DNA from: JAUVZL01 sp965603515
Lineage (GTDB): Bacteria > Hydrothermota > Tepidihabitantia > SM23-42
Length of the DNA: 64,000 nt
NCBI GenBank assembly: GCA_965603515.1
Contig: CBFDDH010000003.1
Location: 1-64,000, forward strand
Reading direction: 5' to 3'
A model generated the notes under the pieces. The model was not told the DNA's origin, made no database searches, and saw only the letters and a program-made list of their open reading frames with translations. A program made the translations under genes and the position numbers. Below, one piece after another: positions 34,881 through 43,293 of the stretch (positions are counted from its first letter, which is position 1; every line of letters starts with the position of its first letter).

Positions 34881-36166
34881 CTGCCAATCCCTTTGTAGAT
34901 GAATCCCATCGCCGCCATTTTTTCTGGCTTGAAGACATTGCGACCGTCAAAAAATACAGGCTGACGCATGAGCCCTTTGATTTTTCCCAAGTCAAGTTCT
35001 TTGAAAACATCCCATTCTGTAAGCAGGGCGATCGCATCAACACCCTTGGCTGTAGCATAAGCATCCTCGCAATACTCAATATCAGGCATGATCTGCTTTG
35101 CACGGTCCATAGAAACTGGATCAAAAGCCTTGACCGTTGCGCCCTGTCGCTGCAATTCTCGAATAATCGTTATCGACGGAGCAAACCGCATATCATCGGT
35201 ATTCGGTTTAAATGCCAAGCCGAGCACACCAATTTTCTTATCTCTAAGGTTCCACAACATGCCTTCAAGTTTCTTGACTGCATACAGCATTTGTTCATTA
35301 TTGATATTCTCCACTTCACGCAAGAGACGGAAATCATAACCTAATTTAGCAGCGATGCTAATAAATGCACTAAGGTCCTTGGGAAAACAGAATCCACCAA
35401 AACCAACACCCGCATTGAGAAATTCCCGACCAATTCTTTTATCCAAACCGACTCCTTCAGCAACCTGCAATACATCAGCACCTGATTTCTCACATATTAC
35501 AGAGATCGCGTTAATAAAAGATATCTTGGTGGAAAGTAGCGCATTTGACGCGTGTTTGATCAGTTCTGCACTAGAAATATCAGTCACGATCTTTGGGGCA
35601 TCCATTGGTTTGTATAATTCTAAAAGCTCATCTTTGGCCCGCTCGCTCTCAACCCCGAGCACAACTCTATCAGGATGCAGGAAATCACTGATGGCTGATC
35701 CCTCTCTTAAGAATTCAGGGTTAGAAGCCACGTCAAAATCTTTGATTTTCTTGCTAAACCTCTCGATCACAGTTCTTACCCATTTGCCGGTCTGCACAGG
35801 AACTGTGCTTTTCTCAATTATTATCTTGTATTCATTCATGGCATCGCCGATTTCCTCAGCCACCTGTTCAATTTGAGAAAGATCTGGTTCACCATCCTCT
35901 TTAGGTGGCGTGCCAACCGCGATAAATAGAAAAAACGAATTCTCAACACCTTCTCTTATCGATGTTGTAAAGCGCAACCTTCCTGCCTTAACGTTCTTCG
36001 CGATCAATTCCTCTAAGCCAGGTTCATATATCGGCAAACCGCCCTTATTTAGAATCTCAATCTTTTTTTCGTCATTATCAACACAAATAACATCATGTCC
36101 TATCTCAGCAAAACAGGTACCGGATACAAGACCAACATACCCCGTTCCAATCATGCAAACTTTCAT
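34877..36166 (-). CDS. ugd: UDP-glucose 6-dehydrogenase
   Basis: A 429-residue cytoplasmic enzyme oxidising UDP-glucose to UDP-glucuronate with two NAD. It has the N-terminal GTGYVGLVSGTCFAEIGHDV Rossmann motif, the central NAxxGFGGxCFPKD catalytic segment (NAGVGFGGFCFPKDLSAF, with the nucleophile Cys) and the C-terminal UDP-binding domain beginning LGLAFKPNTDDMR. GGAGG precedes the ATG. It feeds the UDP-glucuronate decarboxylase encoded downstream. Confidence 0.95.
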   Translation of the reverse strand: MKVCMIGTGYVGLVSGTCFAEIGHDVICVDNDEKKIEILNKGGLPIYEPGLEELIAKNVKAGRLRFTTSIREGVENSFFLFIAVGTPPKEDGEPDLSQIEQVAEEIGDAMNEYKIIIEKSTVPVQTGKWVRTVIERFSKKIKDFDVASNPEFLREGSAISDFLHPDRVVLGVESERAKDELLELYKPMDAPKIVTDISSAELIKHASNALLSTKISFINAISVICEKSGADVLQVAEGVGLDKRIGREFLNAGVGFGGFCFPKDLSAFISIAAKLGYDFRLLREVENINNEQMLYAVKKLEGMLWNLRDKKIGVLGLAFKPNTDDMRFAPSITIIRELQRQGATVKAFDPVSMDRAKQIMPDIEYCEDAYATAKGVDAIALLTEWDVFKELDLGKIKGLMRQPVFFDGRNVFKPEKMAAMGFIYKGIGR

Positions 36167-36197
36167 TTCTTAACCTCCTTATAGAATAAGTACCTAA

Positions 36198-36229
36198 ACC
36201 CCGTTAGATGTTTACTATCTAAACGGGGT
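36198..36229 (-). other. Hairpin in the leader of ugd
   Basis: ACCCCGTT-AGAT pairs with ATCT-AACGGGGT with one bulged A. It lies between the flippase-like gene and ugd. No T-tract follows, so it may be an attenuating or mRNA-stabilising element rather than a terminator. Confidence 0.5.
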
Positions 36230-36239
36230 AAATACCAAA

Positions 36240-37220
36240 CTATTGCTTTTTGAAAAATATGAAAAACACTCCGCCCGCAAGCGAAAACACAAAGTACAGA
36301 AAAAACGAAACCAAAGAAATAGCCACCGCTGTTTCGGCTGCAAAACCAACCCGTGCGAAAAGCAGTACGTAGAAATACTCTCTAACTCCAAGCGCATTGA
36401 AAGAGATCGGGATCATCGATACAACATTGATGATCGGTACATAAATAAAAAACGGCAACACACTCACTTTACTCGTAGGCATACCCATCATAACAAGAAA
36501 GGGACCGATTGCCAGCAATACCTGGATCACTACGGAATACACTATGCACACAATAATCGTTGCCCAGGCACCGCTGAAATCCGTAGCGGCTTCGTGCAAA
36601 TGATTCAATCGCTCGCCAAGCTTTAGAATTTTGACCTTCTGGACTATTGGAGAAAACCTGTTGTACGCGCGTTCGGAAAAAAACAAATAAGTAATCATGA
36701 CAATAATGACCAGGCCGATAATAATAAACGGAAGGAACTCGGTCTGATGTTTAATGATGGAGAGGTATAATACAGCAAAAAAAGCAAATACGAATAATCC
36801 CACAAATCCAAGAATTCTATCGACCAGAACCGTAGCCAAGGCATCGGCACGGCGTTGCTTCATTGAATACAAGACTCTCATAACATCACCGCCTATTGTG
36901 GTCGGAAGAAAATTGTTGAAAAATGTCGCAATGAAATATATCACAAGAGTTCGACCAAATGGAATGTTAAATCTCTTATAGTTAAGAAGCACCTGCCATC
37001 GCCACGCAGAAACGATGATGAAAAAAAAATAAGGGATGAGTGCATATAGAAGGTAACGGAGCTCTATGGATCGGATATTGACCAGTATTTTGCCTAAATC
37101 CAGACGCCAGATGAGAAGAGCCATAAGGCCAATACCGATGAAAATTCTCAGTATTGTCCAAATTCTCTTACGGTTCTCTTTTTTCAAGTCGATCAAGAAT
37201 CGCTCTAATGGATTCACCAA
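36240..37220 (-). CDS. Flippase-like membrane protein (LPG synthase TM region/UPF0104 family)
   Basis: A protein of about 326 residues with eight or more hydrophobic segments and the family signs LLNYKRFNIPFGRTLVIYFIATFFNNFLPTTIGGDV in interrupted form (TFFNNFLPTTIGGD clearest) and GVREYFYVLLF near the C-terminus. Relatives are implicated in moving or modifying lipid-linked molecules in the inner membrane. It overlaps the GT2 gene by 53 bases; the upstream start would be TTG or GTG (37220/37217) without a Shine-Dalgarno sequence, so the exact start is uncertain. Neighbouring GT2 and nucleotide-sugar genes suggest glycolipid work. Confidence 0.8.
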   Translation of the reverse strand: MVNPLERFLIDLKKENRKRIWTILRIFIGIGLMALLIWRLDLGKILVNIRSIELRYLLYALIPYFFFIIVSAWRWQVLLNYKRFNIPFGRTLVIYFIATFFNNFLPTTIGGDVMRVLYSMKQRRADALATVLVDRILGFVGLFVFAFFAVLYLSIIKHQTEFLPFIIIGLVIIVMITYLFFSERAYNRFSPIVQKVKILKLGERLNHLHEAATDFSGAWATIIVCIVYSVVIQVLLAIGPFLVMMGMPTSKVSVLPFFIYVPIINVVSMIPISFNALGVREYFYVLLFARVGFAAETAVAISLVSFFLYFVFSLAGGVFFIFFKKQ

Positions 37221-38052
37221 TTAGAGCGAGGGAAAAAAATAAAATACCTGAAACAACAAGTAGAATGACCAGATACAGCAAAGGTCGATACCCATGGCTG
37301 AAAATCCTAAGGATGATGGTGATGATACCAACCAGAACACCGAGGATTATTGAAAATAAACCGATCGAGCCAAAATAAAGCAGTGGTTTCTTCGTAAATG
37401 TCAGTTGGAACTTAACTGCCAATAGATCAAAGAAACCTATCAATATTCGTGATTTGTGTTGGTACTTAGGAGTTCCATATTTTCTGGGCCTGAGCGTAAC
37501 TCGAACTTCGGCAATCTTGAAACCCTCCTCTTTTGCCAAAGGAACAATGTAGCGATGCCAGTCTTTGCGCAGCGGGATCATATCGAGTATCCCTTTCCTG
37601 ATTGCTTTTATTGAATTCATATCATGAATCCTGAGGCGAAAAAGACGGCGCGCCCAGAAATTGTAAACACTTGATACAAATTTCTTTTCATAATAGCCCT
37701 GCTTCCAGCCGGTTGCCACATCTGCGCCGTTTTTAATAAGGTTAACTAACTTAGGGATATCATTAGGATCAAATTGCAGATCGGCATCAAAAATTACAAG
37801 GATATCACCTTTCGCTGCCTTTGCTCCAGAAATAATCGCCTCTGTTTTCCCTAAATTTCTTTGGTGTCTGATTACCTTAAGATAGGACCTCTTATGTTCT
37901 TTCGCTATTTCAGACGTGCCATCCTCAGAACCGTCGTCAACGAGTATAACCTCATAATTCTTCTGTTTTTTGATAAATTTATCGAATTCTTCGACTAGAA
38001 AGGGGATATTCACCGCTTCATTATAAGCTGGCACGATAACTGAGATCTTCAT
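37168..38052 (-). CDS. Family 2 glycosyltransferase with C-terminal membrane helices
   Basis: A 294-residue polyprenyl-phosphate-sugar synthase-like enzyme: GT2 domain with VIVPAYNEAVNI, the donor-binding VDDGSEDGT, the catalytic FDADLQFDP and a C-terminal pair of membrane helices (about 215-280), as in DPM1/GtrB/ArnC proteins. It should load a sugar from a nucleotide donor onto a lipid carrier at the inner membrane. The ATG at 38052 follows its promoter's -10 box by 8 bases; a GTG two codons upstream is possible. First gene of the operon running to mscS. Confidence 0.88.
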   Translation of the reverse strand: MKISVIVPAYNEAVNIPFLVEEFDKFIKKQKNYEVILVDDGSEDGTSEIAKEHKRSYLKVIRHQRNLGKTEAIISGAKAAKGDILVIFDADLQFDPNDIPKLVNLIKNGADVATGWKQGYYEKKFVSSVYNFWARRLFRLRIHDMNSIKAIRKGILDMIPLRKDWHRYIVPLAKEEGFKIAEVRVTLRPRKYGTPKYQHKSRILIGFFDLLAVKFQLTFTKKPLLYFGSIGLFSIILGVLVGIITIILRIFSHGYRPLLYLVILLVVSGILFFSLALIGESIRAILDRLEKREP

Positions 38053-38060
38053 AGACACAT

Positions 38061-38088
38061 ATTATACAGATTCTTCTATCAGAGTCAA
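38061..38088 (-). promoter_or_regulatory. Promoter of the GT2 to mscS operon, near-leaderless
   Basis: Minus strand TTGACT (38083-38088), 16-base spacer, TATAAT (38061-38066), 8 bases to the ATG at 38052. Confidence 0.72.
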
Positions 38089-38140
38089 CCCAGAATTTTG
38101 CTGCAATTATCCAAAACTTGGTGAAAAATCAAAGGTTTTG

Positions 38141-38914
38141 TCAATCAAAGTACTGAGTTAATAGATCTTTCATAGTGTACAAACCTGGGGATTTGCCTAC
38201 TATGAATCTTACTGCTTCAAGCGTACCAGCAGCAAAACAGCGTCTGGATGTTGCATAGTGGCGCAGTTCGATGAATTCTCCCTGACCAAGGAATAAGACT
38301 CTGTGTTCACCGACGATATCACCACCGCGTATTGAATTTATACAAACCTCGTTCTTATCCTTCCCCTTGACCAATCCTTGCCGACCATAGATAAAGGCAG
38401 TATCTGGCCTGGCATCTTTGATGATCTCTGCTATAGCCTTTGCAGTACCTGACGGCGCATCTTTCTTAAATCGGTGATGTGTTTCAATAATCTCTATATC
38501 ATAGTTTCGTAGCACATTAGCTGAAGACTTGATCAAGCTGTACAGACAATTAACTCCAACTGACATATTGGGAGCCAGGAAAAATGGAAGATTCTTGGCC
38601 AATATTTTAATATCGGCTAATTCTTTTTCAGAAAAACCGGTTGTGCCGGTTACAAAAGGTTTCTTGTAAGCCTCAATCTTTTTCGAATTTGCCATTGCTG
38701 CTTCGTGGTCTGTGAAATCAACAACACAATCGGCATCCTCGATTACTGACTCCAGGTTATCAATAATCCTGGTATCTTTGAACACCTTGCCGACTGATTC
38801 ATGGCCACTTACCTCGATACCGGCGATCACTCGAATGTCGTCTGAACCATCAGCAGCACTCAGTATTTCCTGTCCCATCCGACCAGCCGCGCCGCAAACA
38901 ACTAACCTTAACAT
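38141..38914 (-). CDS. dapB: 4-hydroxy-tetrahydrodipicolinate reductase
   Basis: A 257-residue enzyme of the lysine/diaminopimelate pathway that reduces the DapA product with NAD(P)H. It has the nucleotide motif CGAAGRMGQEIL, the VDFTDHEA and GTTGF segments, and the substrate/catalytic signature ETHHRFKKDAPSGTAKA. It overlaps the dapA end by 7 bases, so the two are co-expressed. Confidence 0.95.
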   Translation of the reverse strand: MLRLVVCGAAGRMGQEILSAADGSDDIRVIAGIEVSGHESVGKVFKDTRIIDNLESVIEDADCVVDFTDHEAAMANSKKIEAYKKPFVTGTTGFSEKELADIKILAKNLPFFLAPNMSVGVNCLYSLIKSSANVLRNYDIEIIETHHRFKKDAPSGTAKAIAEIIKDARPDTAFIYGRQGLVKGKDKNEVCINSIRGGDIVGEHRVLFLGQGEFIELRHYATSRRCFAAGTLEAVRFIVGKSPGLYTMKDLLTQYFD

Positions 38915-39789
38915 AATTTCATTCCGTAATCCATCAAAACCTTTTTCAGAATGGGGATATTTTCTTCAGCCATTTCAACTAATGGTAGACGCGGTTTACC
39001 ACTCGGCATACCCAATAAATTCATTGCCTTCTTGAGCGGAACAGGGTTAGTCTCAATAAACATGGCCTTAACAACCGGGAAAAGTTCCAGATGCATCTTT
39101 CTTGCCATTAACAAATCACGCTCAGAGAATGATTTACACAACATAGCAACCTTATCAGGTAGAATATTGGCAACTACCGATATTGCGCCCTTGGCGCCAA
39201 TTGCCAACATGGGGAAAGTCAGGGAATCATCACCTGACAATATGTCAAATTCATCACCACATAATCGCTGGACCTCAGAAACCTGATCCAGGTTACCACT
39301 GGCTGCTTTCAAACCAACGATATTCTCGCAATCGTGATACAACCTGGCAACGGTCTTGGGCAGAATATTACACCCAGTTCTGCTCGGTACATTGTAGATA
39401 ATTATTGGGACGCTGGTCGCCTCAATGACTTCACGGTAATGCTTGTACAGACCTTCTTGCGTAGGTTTATTATAATAAGGCGTAACGACCAGAGCTCCTT
39501 GAGCACCAAATTGCTCAACCCGCTGAACCAATTTTATTGTCTTTGTCGTAGAATTTGTCCCAGCACCAGCAATAACTGGTACCTTACCTTTTGTTTCTTC
39601 GACCGATATTCTGACAACGCGCTCATATTCTTCATCAGTCAGACTCGGGCATTCTCCAGTAGTCGCACATGCAACAATACCGCTCGAACCATTTTCTATC
39701 AAGAACTTAATATTTTGAACCAGCCCTTTCTCATCCAAACTATTGTTTTTAAAGGGCGTAACAATAGCCACATAAGAACCTCTATACAT
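38908..39789 (-). CDS. dapA: 4-hydroxy-tetrahydrodipicolinate synthase
   Basis: A 293-residue TIM-barrel aldolase condensing pyruvate with aspartate semialdehyde. The catalytic Tyr lies in IIYNVPSRTG, the Schiff-base Lys in IVGLKAASG, and the N-terminus has YVAIVTPFK and ATTGECPSL. AGGAGG five bases before the ATG at 39789 sets the start; the frame extends upstream without support. It leads the dapA-dapB pair; no promoter matching the window's usual type was clear upstream. Confidence 0.96.
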   Translation of the reverse strand: MYRGSYVAIVTPFKNNSLDEKGLVQNIKFLIENGSSGIVACATTGECPSLTDEEYERVVRISVEETKGKVPVIAGAGTNSTTKTIKLVQRVEQFGAQGALVVTPYYNKPTQEGLYKHYREVIEATSVPIIIYNVPSRTGCNILPKTVARLYHDCENIVGLKAASGNLDQVSEVQRLCGDEFDILSGDDSLTFPMLAIGAKGAISVVANILPDKVAMLCKSFSERDLLMARKMHLELFPVVKAMFIETNPVPLKKAMNLLGMPSGKPRLPLVEMAEENIPILKKVLMDYGMKLC

Positions 39790-40002
39790 ACCTACCTCCT
39801 TCAATCAAATGGCTTAATAGGGCTCAAAGCATTGCGGATTTAATGACAAATTCCAAGATCCAAATGACAAAGTTCAAAATTTGGCATTAGAAATCGGGGT
39901 TTTCCCGTTTTAATAACGTGGATTCTCGTTCCTGTGGAACGGAACAATTGAGATTTGGTATTTGACATTTGAACTTCTCTGTTATTATCATTCCCTGCCA
40001 TT

Positions 40003-40854
40003 TCAAGCCTTCTTACCCTTTTTCAAAATATCATGGATCCGTGTAAAATCTTCGAGACTGTAATAGTGAATAGTAATCGTCCCTCTATTCCTTTTCCATT
40101 CTATGGTCACCTTGGTTTGGAGTAATCTTGACAACTCATCCTCAAGGATCAGCAAATTAGGTTCCTTTTCAGAACCAGGTACAATCCTTGGTCTTCGCTG
40201 CAAGCGTTTGATCAAAACCTCAGCAGCGCGGACTGAAAGCTGCTCTTCAACGATGCGCTCGGCAATCTGCATCATCTTCAATTCGTCTTCAAGAACAAGT
40301 AATGCCCGGGCGTGTCCTTGATTAAGCCTCCCATTTCTCAAAAAACGTTTGACCTTATCCGGCAAGTTCAATAATCTCAGTGCATTGGTTATCGTTGAAC
40401 GGTCCTTACCAACCAACTGAGCGATCCGATCATGTGTCAAATCAAACTTGGTGTGTAACTCCTCATAAGCTAATGCTTCTTCAATGGGATTCAAATCCTT
40501 ACGATGGAGATTTTCAATAAGCCCTATTTCTAGCAGTTCCTGATCAGTTAGATCTCTTATAACAACTGGCACCTCTTTTAAACCGGCAAATTGAGCAGCT
40601 CGGAGCCTTCTCTCACCTGCTGCAAGTATGAAGTTCTTGCCGGCTCGCTTCACGATCAGTGGTTCGATAATACCCTTTTCCTTAATTGAAGCGATCAAAT
40701 CCTTGATGTCTGACTCTTCTATTTTAGCACGCGGTTGATGAGGATTCGGTTTTACAGCATCAACGGGTATCATGCGATACCCCTCTTGAAGTACCCGATC
40801 AACTTCTGTCGGGATCAACGCTTCAAGTCCTTTACCCAATGCTCTTTTACGCAT
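40003..40854 (-). CDS. parB: Chromosome-partitioning protein ParB
   Basis: A 283-residue ParB/Spo0J protein: N-terminal CTP-binding domain with the GERRLRAA motif and ENLHRKDLNPIEEA, a central HTH DNA-binding part (KDRSTITNALRLLNLP, LNQGHARALL) and a C-terminal dimerisation domain. It should load at parS sites and slide as a CTP clamp. It overlaps parA by 8 bases. No good parS (TGTTTCACGTGAAACA-like) is seen in this window. Confidence 0.95.
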   Translation of the reverse strand: MRKRALGKGLEALIPTEVDRVLQEGYRMIPVDAVKPNPHQPRAKIEESDIKDLIASIKEKGIIEPLIVKRAGKNFILAAGERRLRAAQFAGLKEVPVVIRDLTDQELLEIGLIENLHRKDLNPIEEALAYEELHTKFDLTHDRIAQLVGKDRSTITNALRLLNLPDKVKRFLRNGRLNQGHARALLVLEDELKMMQIAERIVEEQLSVRAAEVLIKRLQRRPRIVPGSEKEPNLLILEDELSRLLQTKVTIEWKRNRGTITIHYYSLEDFTRIHDILKKGKKA

Positions 40855-41605
40855 GATTCAGTAACTCTCTGGTAAGATTTAAGTAAGCCTGAGCCCCAGT
40901 TGAAGAAATCTCGTAATGAATGACTGATCTACCATAGGATGGTGCTTCAGCAACACGCACTGACCGCGGTATGACAGTCCTAAATACAGTCTTTGGAAAA
41001 CGCTTCTGGATATCATCGACAACATCCTTGGCAAGGTTCAACCGTGCATCAAACATCGTCAGCAGAATACCTTCAATAACAAGATTATCATTCAATCCAT
41101 TCTTAATTGCTTTCAGTGTTTTCAGTAATTTTTCCAGCCCCTCCAAAGCATAATATTCACACTGGATTGGAATGATAACGCTATTACTGGCAACCAAACC
41201 ATTTATTGTCAGAATCCCTAAAGATGGCGGGCAGTCGATGATTATAAATTCATACTCATTAGATAGAACGGCTAACAATTTTCTCAAACGTGCTTCACGG
41301 TTCTCTTTTTCAACAAGTTCGATTTCTGCTCCAGCCAAATCAGGGGTTGAAGGTAATAATGAAAGACATGGCCATTTTGTCTTGATTATTGCTTGTTCAA
41401 GTAGAGCTGGTTCAAAAAGGCAGTCGTAAACTGATATTTCCAGAGATCTATAATCAATGCCCAAACCACTTGTTGCATTTGACTGGGGATCAATATCAAC
41501 AAGCAATACTTGTTTTTCTGCAAGGGACAAACCAACGGACAAATTGACTGCAGTAGCGGTCTTGCCAACACCGCCTTTTTGGTTGCAGATGGCAATCCTT
41601 CTCAT
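40847..41605 (-). CDS. parA: Chromosome-partitioning ATPase ParA/Soj
   Basis: A 252-residue ParA ATPase with the deviant Walker A CNQKGGVGKTATAVNL, Walker A' DIDPQSNATSG and Walker B FIIIDCPPSLG. It works with the adjacent ParB in origin segregation. The ATG at 41605 lies 5 bases after the -10 box, so its message is predicted to be leaderless. It is divergent from guaA. Confidence 0.96.
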   Translation of the reverse strand: MRRIAICNQKGGVGKTATAVNLSVGLSLAEKQVLLVDIDPQSNATSGLGIDYRSLEISVYDCLFEPALLEQAIIKTKWPCLSLLPSTPDLAGAEIELVEKENREARLRKLLAVLSNEYEFIIIDCPPSLGILTINGLVASNSVIIPIQCEYYALEGLEKLLKTLKAIKNGLNDNLVIEGILLTMFDARLNLAKDVVDDIQKRFPKTVFRTVIPRSVRVAEAPSYGRSVIHYEISSTGAQAYLNLTRELLNHA

Positions 41606-41610
41606 CAGTT

Positions 41611-41638
41611 ATTCTATTTGAAAATGTCCAAAAGTCAA
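41611..41638 (-). promoter_or_regulatory. Promoter of parAB, leaderless
   Basis: Minus strand TTGACT (41633-41638), 16-base spacer, TAGAAT (41611-41616), 5 bases to the ATG. Confidence 0.7.
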
Positions 41639-41680
41639 TGACAATCTACGTTTTTCATCTGTTTTCCCCTAGTAGAACCG

Positions 41681-41708
41681 TTGACATTAGAAGCAAACAG
41701 AATAGAAT
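41681..41708 (+). promoter_or_regulatory. Promoter of guaA
   Basis: TTGACA (41681-41686), 16-base spacer, TAGAAT (41703-41708). Transcription would begin near 41715, about 160 bases before the ATG. Confidence 0.65.
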
Positions 41709-41714
41709 CATTAG

Positions 41715-41876
41715 TAAGCAGATTTCTAAAAAAGACCGGAAATCTACGATTTCAGTGATATTGTGAATATTGCCACGATGATAAGTACGAAAAGTCACTG
41801 GTATCATTCTTTAATTGTTGTAAGAAAGAGAGCGCGAAATATTTTGTCAGAGCTCTCGTAAGGAGAACTGGATAAT
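41715..41876 (+). promoter_or_regulatory. Long structured leader of guaA
   Basis: Three possible stems in order: AGATTTC/GAAATCT (41720-41726 with 41739-41745), CAGTGA/TCACTG (41753-41758 with 41795-41800) and GAGAGC/GCTCTC (41828-41833 with 41852-41857), the last just before AAGGAG. It does not match a purine riboswitch core that I know. By far the longest leader in the window. Confidence 0.4.
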
Positions 41877-42806
41877 ATGAACACCAAAAAATTCATCAAT
41901 GAAAGAATCACCCAAATCAGAAAAGAAATAGGTCAAAGTATAGCCATATGTGCAACGAGCGGCGGAGTTGATTCCATGGTTTGCGCCTTCCTCGGTCACA
42001 AAGCGTTGGGCAAGAAAATGATCGCGCTATTCATTGACGATGGCTTAATGAGAGAAAAAGAAGCGCAAACAGTATCAAAGATCCTAAGAAAAAACGGCAT
42101 CAGAACAGTAGTTGTATACACGGCAGAAGATTTCTTTAGCGCGCTCAAAGGCAAAAAAGACCCTGAAGAGATGCGCAAAGCATTTCGAGATACATTTTAC
42201 AAAACCCTTGGTAAAGCTGCAAAAAAATACAAGGCTGACTATCTAATCCAGGGCACGATCGCCGCTGATATCAAAGAAACCAAGGGAAAGATTAAATCAC
42301 AGCACAATGTCCTATCACAGATCGGCATAAACCCCAAGAAATATGGTCTCTCCATAATTGAGCCTCTTGTGAAGCTCTATAAACCAGGCGTCCGCAAGAT
42401 CGGAAAAGAACTTGGCTTACCTAAAGTGTTATATCAAAGAATGCCTTTCCCAGGACCTGGTCTGGCAACCCGAGTTGTCGGTGAAGTAACACCTCCACGT
42501 GTCAAGATTGTGCGTAAGGCAACAAGTATAGTTGAACAAGAATTGAAGAAATTCAAACCATTCCAGGCATTTGCCGTACTTCTCAATGATCGTGCTACCG
42601 GAATAAAAAAAGGCAAACGAGCATTTGGTAATATCATTGTAATCAGAAGTGTGGAGTCAAAAGATGCATTGACCGCAATACCGACAAAAATACCCTATAC
42701 CGTCCTTGAGAAAATCCAGAAACGAATAGTGCGTGAGATACCTCAAATCACCAAGGTCTTGTACGATATTTCGCCGAAACCGCCAAGTACTATTGAATAC
42801 GTATAG
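41877..42806 (+). CDS. guaA: GMP synthase, ATP pyrophosphatase subunit (no glutaminase domain)
   Basis: The 309-residue protein corresponds to the C-terminal part of GuaA: PP-loop SGGVDSM, the LIQGTIAADIKET segment, and the dimerisation domain with RMPFPGPGLATRV and KPPSTIEYV at the end. The N-terminal class I glutaminase found in most bacterial GuaA proteins is absent and none is encoded beside it. The arrangement is like the two-subunit archaeal-type enzyme (GuaAb), which needs a separate glutaminase or free ammonia to turn XMP into GMP. The ATG follows AAGGAG; the leader is long and structured. Confidence 0.92.
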   Translation: MNTKKFINERITQIRKEIGQSIAICATSGGVDSMVCAFLGHKALGKKMIALFIDDGLMREKEAQTVSKILRKNGIRTVVVYTAEDFFSALKGKKDPEEMRKAFRDTFYKTLGKAAKKYKADYLIQGTIAADIKETKGKIKSQHNVLSQIGINPKKYGLSIIEPLVKLYKPGVRKIGKELGLPKVLYQRMPFPGPGLATRVVGEVTPPRVKIVRKATSIVEQELKKFKPFQAFAVLLNDRATGIKKGKRAFGNIIVIRSVESKDALTAIPTKIPYTVLEKIQKRIVREIPQITKVLYDISPKPPSTIEYV

Positions 42807-43293
42807 ATCCAAGGGATCTATAATTTTAGATTTAAGATTGCAGATTTAGAATTTTAAAAAAATAGAAGACAGTATGTCGTTATTTACGGTCTTACGCATT
42901 ACGCCCTACTCCTTTTTGAATCCCAAGGGGATTGGAAGAGACCCCATGACTTGCTCGGGATGGAAATGAGATTTCATCTGGAAGTAAGCGCTTTGCGCTG
43001 GAACACCGACAGTTATTAAGTAATTAAGTTATTATGTAATTGAGTTATTGTCGCATTACTCTCTACGCCTTACACCATACGCTGTACTCTCTCGCTCTCC
43101 TAATGCCACACTGTCATTGCCCGACTCGATCGGGCAATCCAGTCTTTTCGCTTAATACACCGACAGTTGTTGAGTAAAGCAGTTATTAAGTAATTTGGAG
43201 CTTGTCCCGATTTATCATTTTGGATTAAATATATAGGAAAATCGTGGATCCCGCACAGCGGGAGAATTTGGTTCTTGGCAATCGCCTTACGCC
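42807..43293. repeat. Gap of modular repeats between guaA and tsaD
   Basis: No gene is seen. 42917-43010 is a TGGAA hairpin array with cores AATCCC-AAG-GGGATT, GAT-TTC-ATC and AGCGC-TTT-GCGCT. 43012-43050 is the AT-rich TTAAGTAATTAAGTTATT module. 43051-43150 has TACGC/TACTC phrases and GCCCGA-CTCGA-TCGGGC. 43209-43271 is one copy of an exact 63-bp direct repeat (other copy 59456-59518) with the CCCGC-ACA-GCGGG hairpin. Confidence 0.8.

Noticed and set aside
40003..41660. parS site near parAB
   Set aside because: No 16-base palindrome close to TGTTTCACGTGAAACA was found here or elsewhere in the window.
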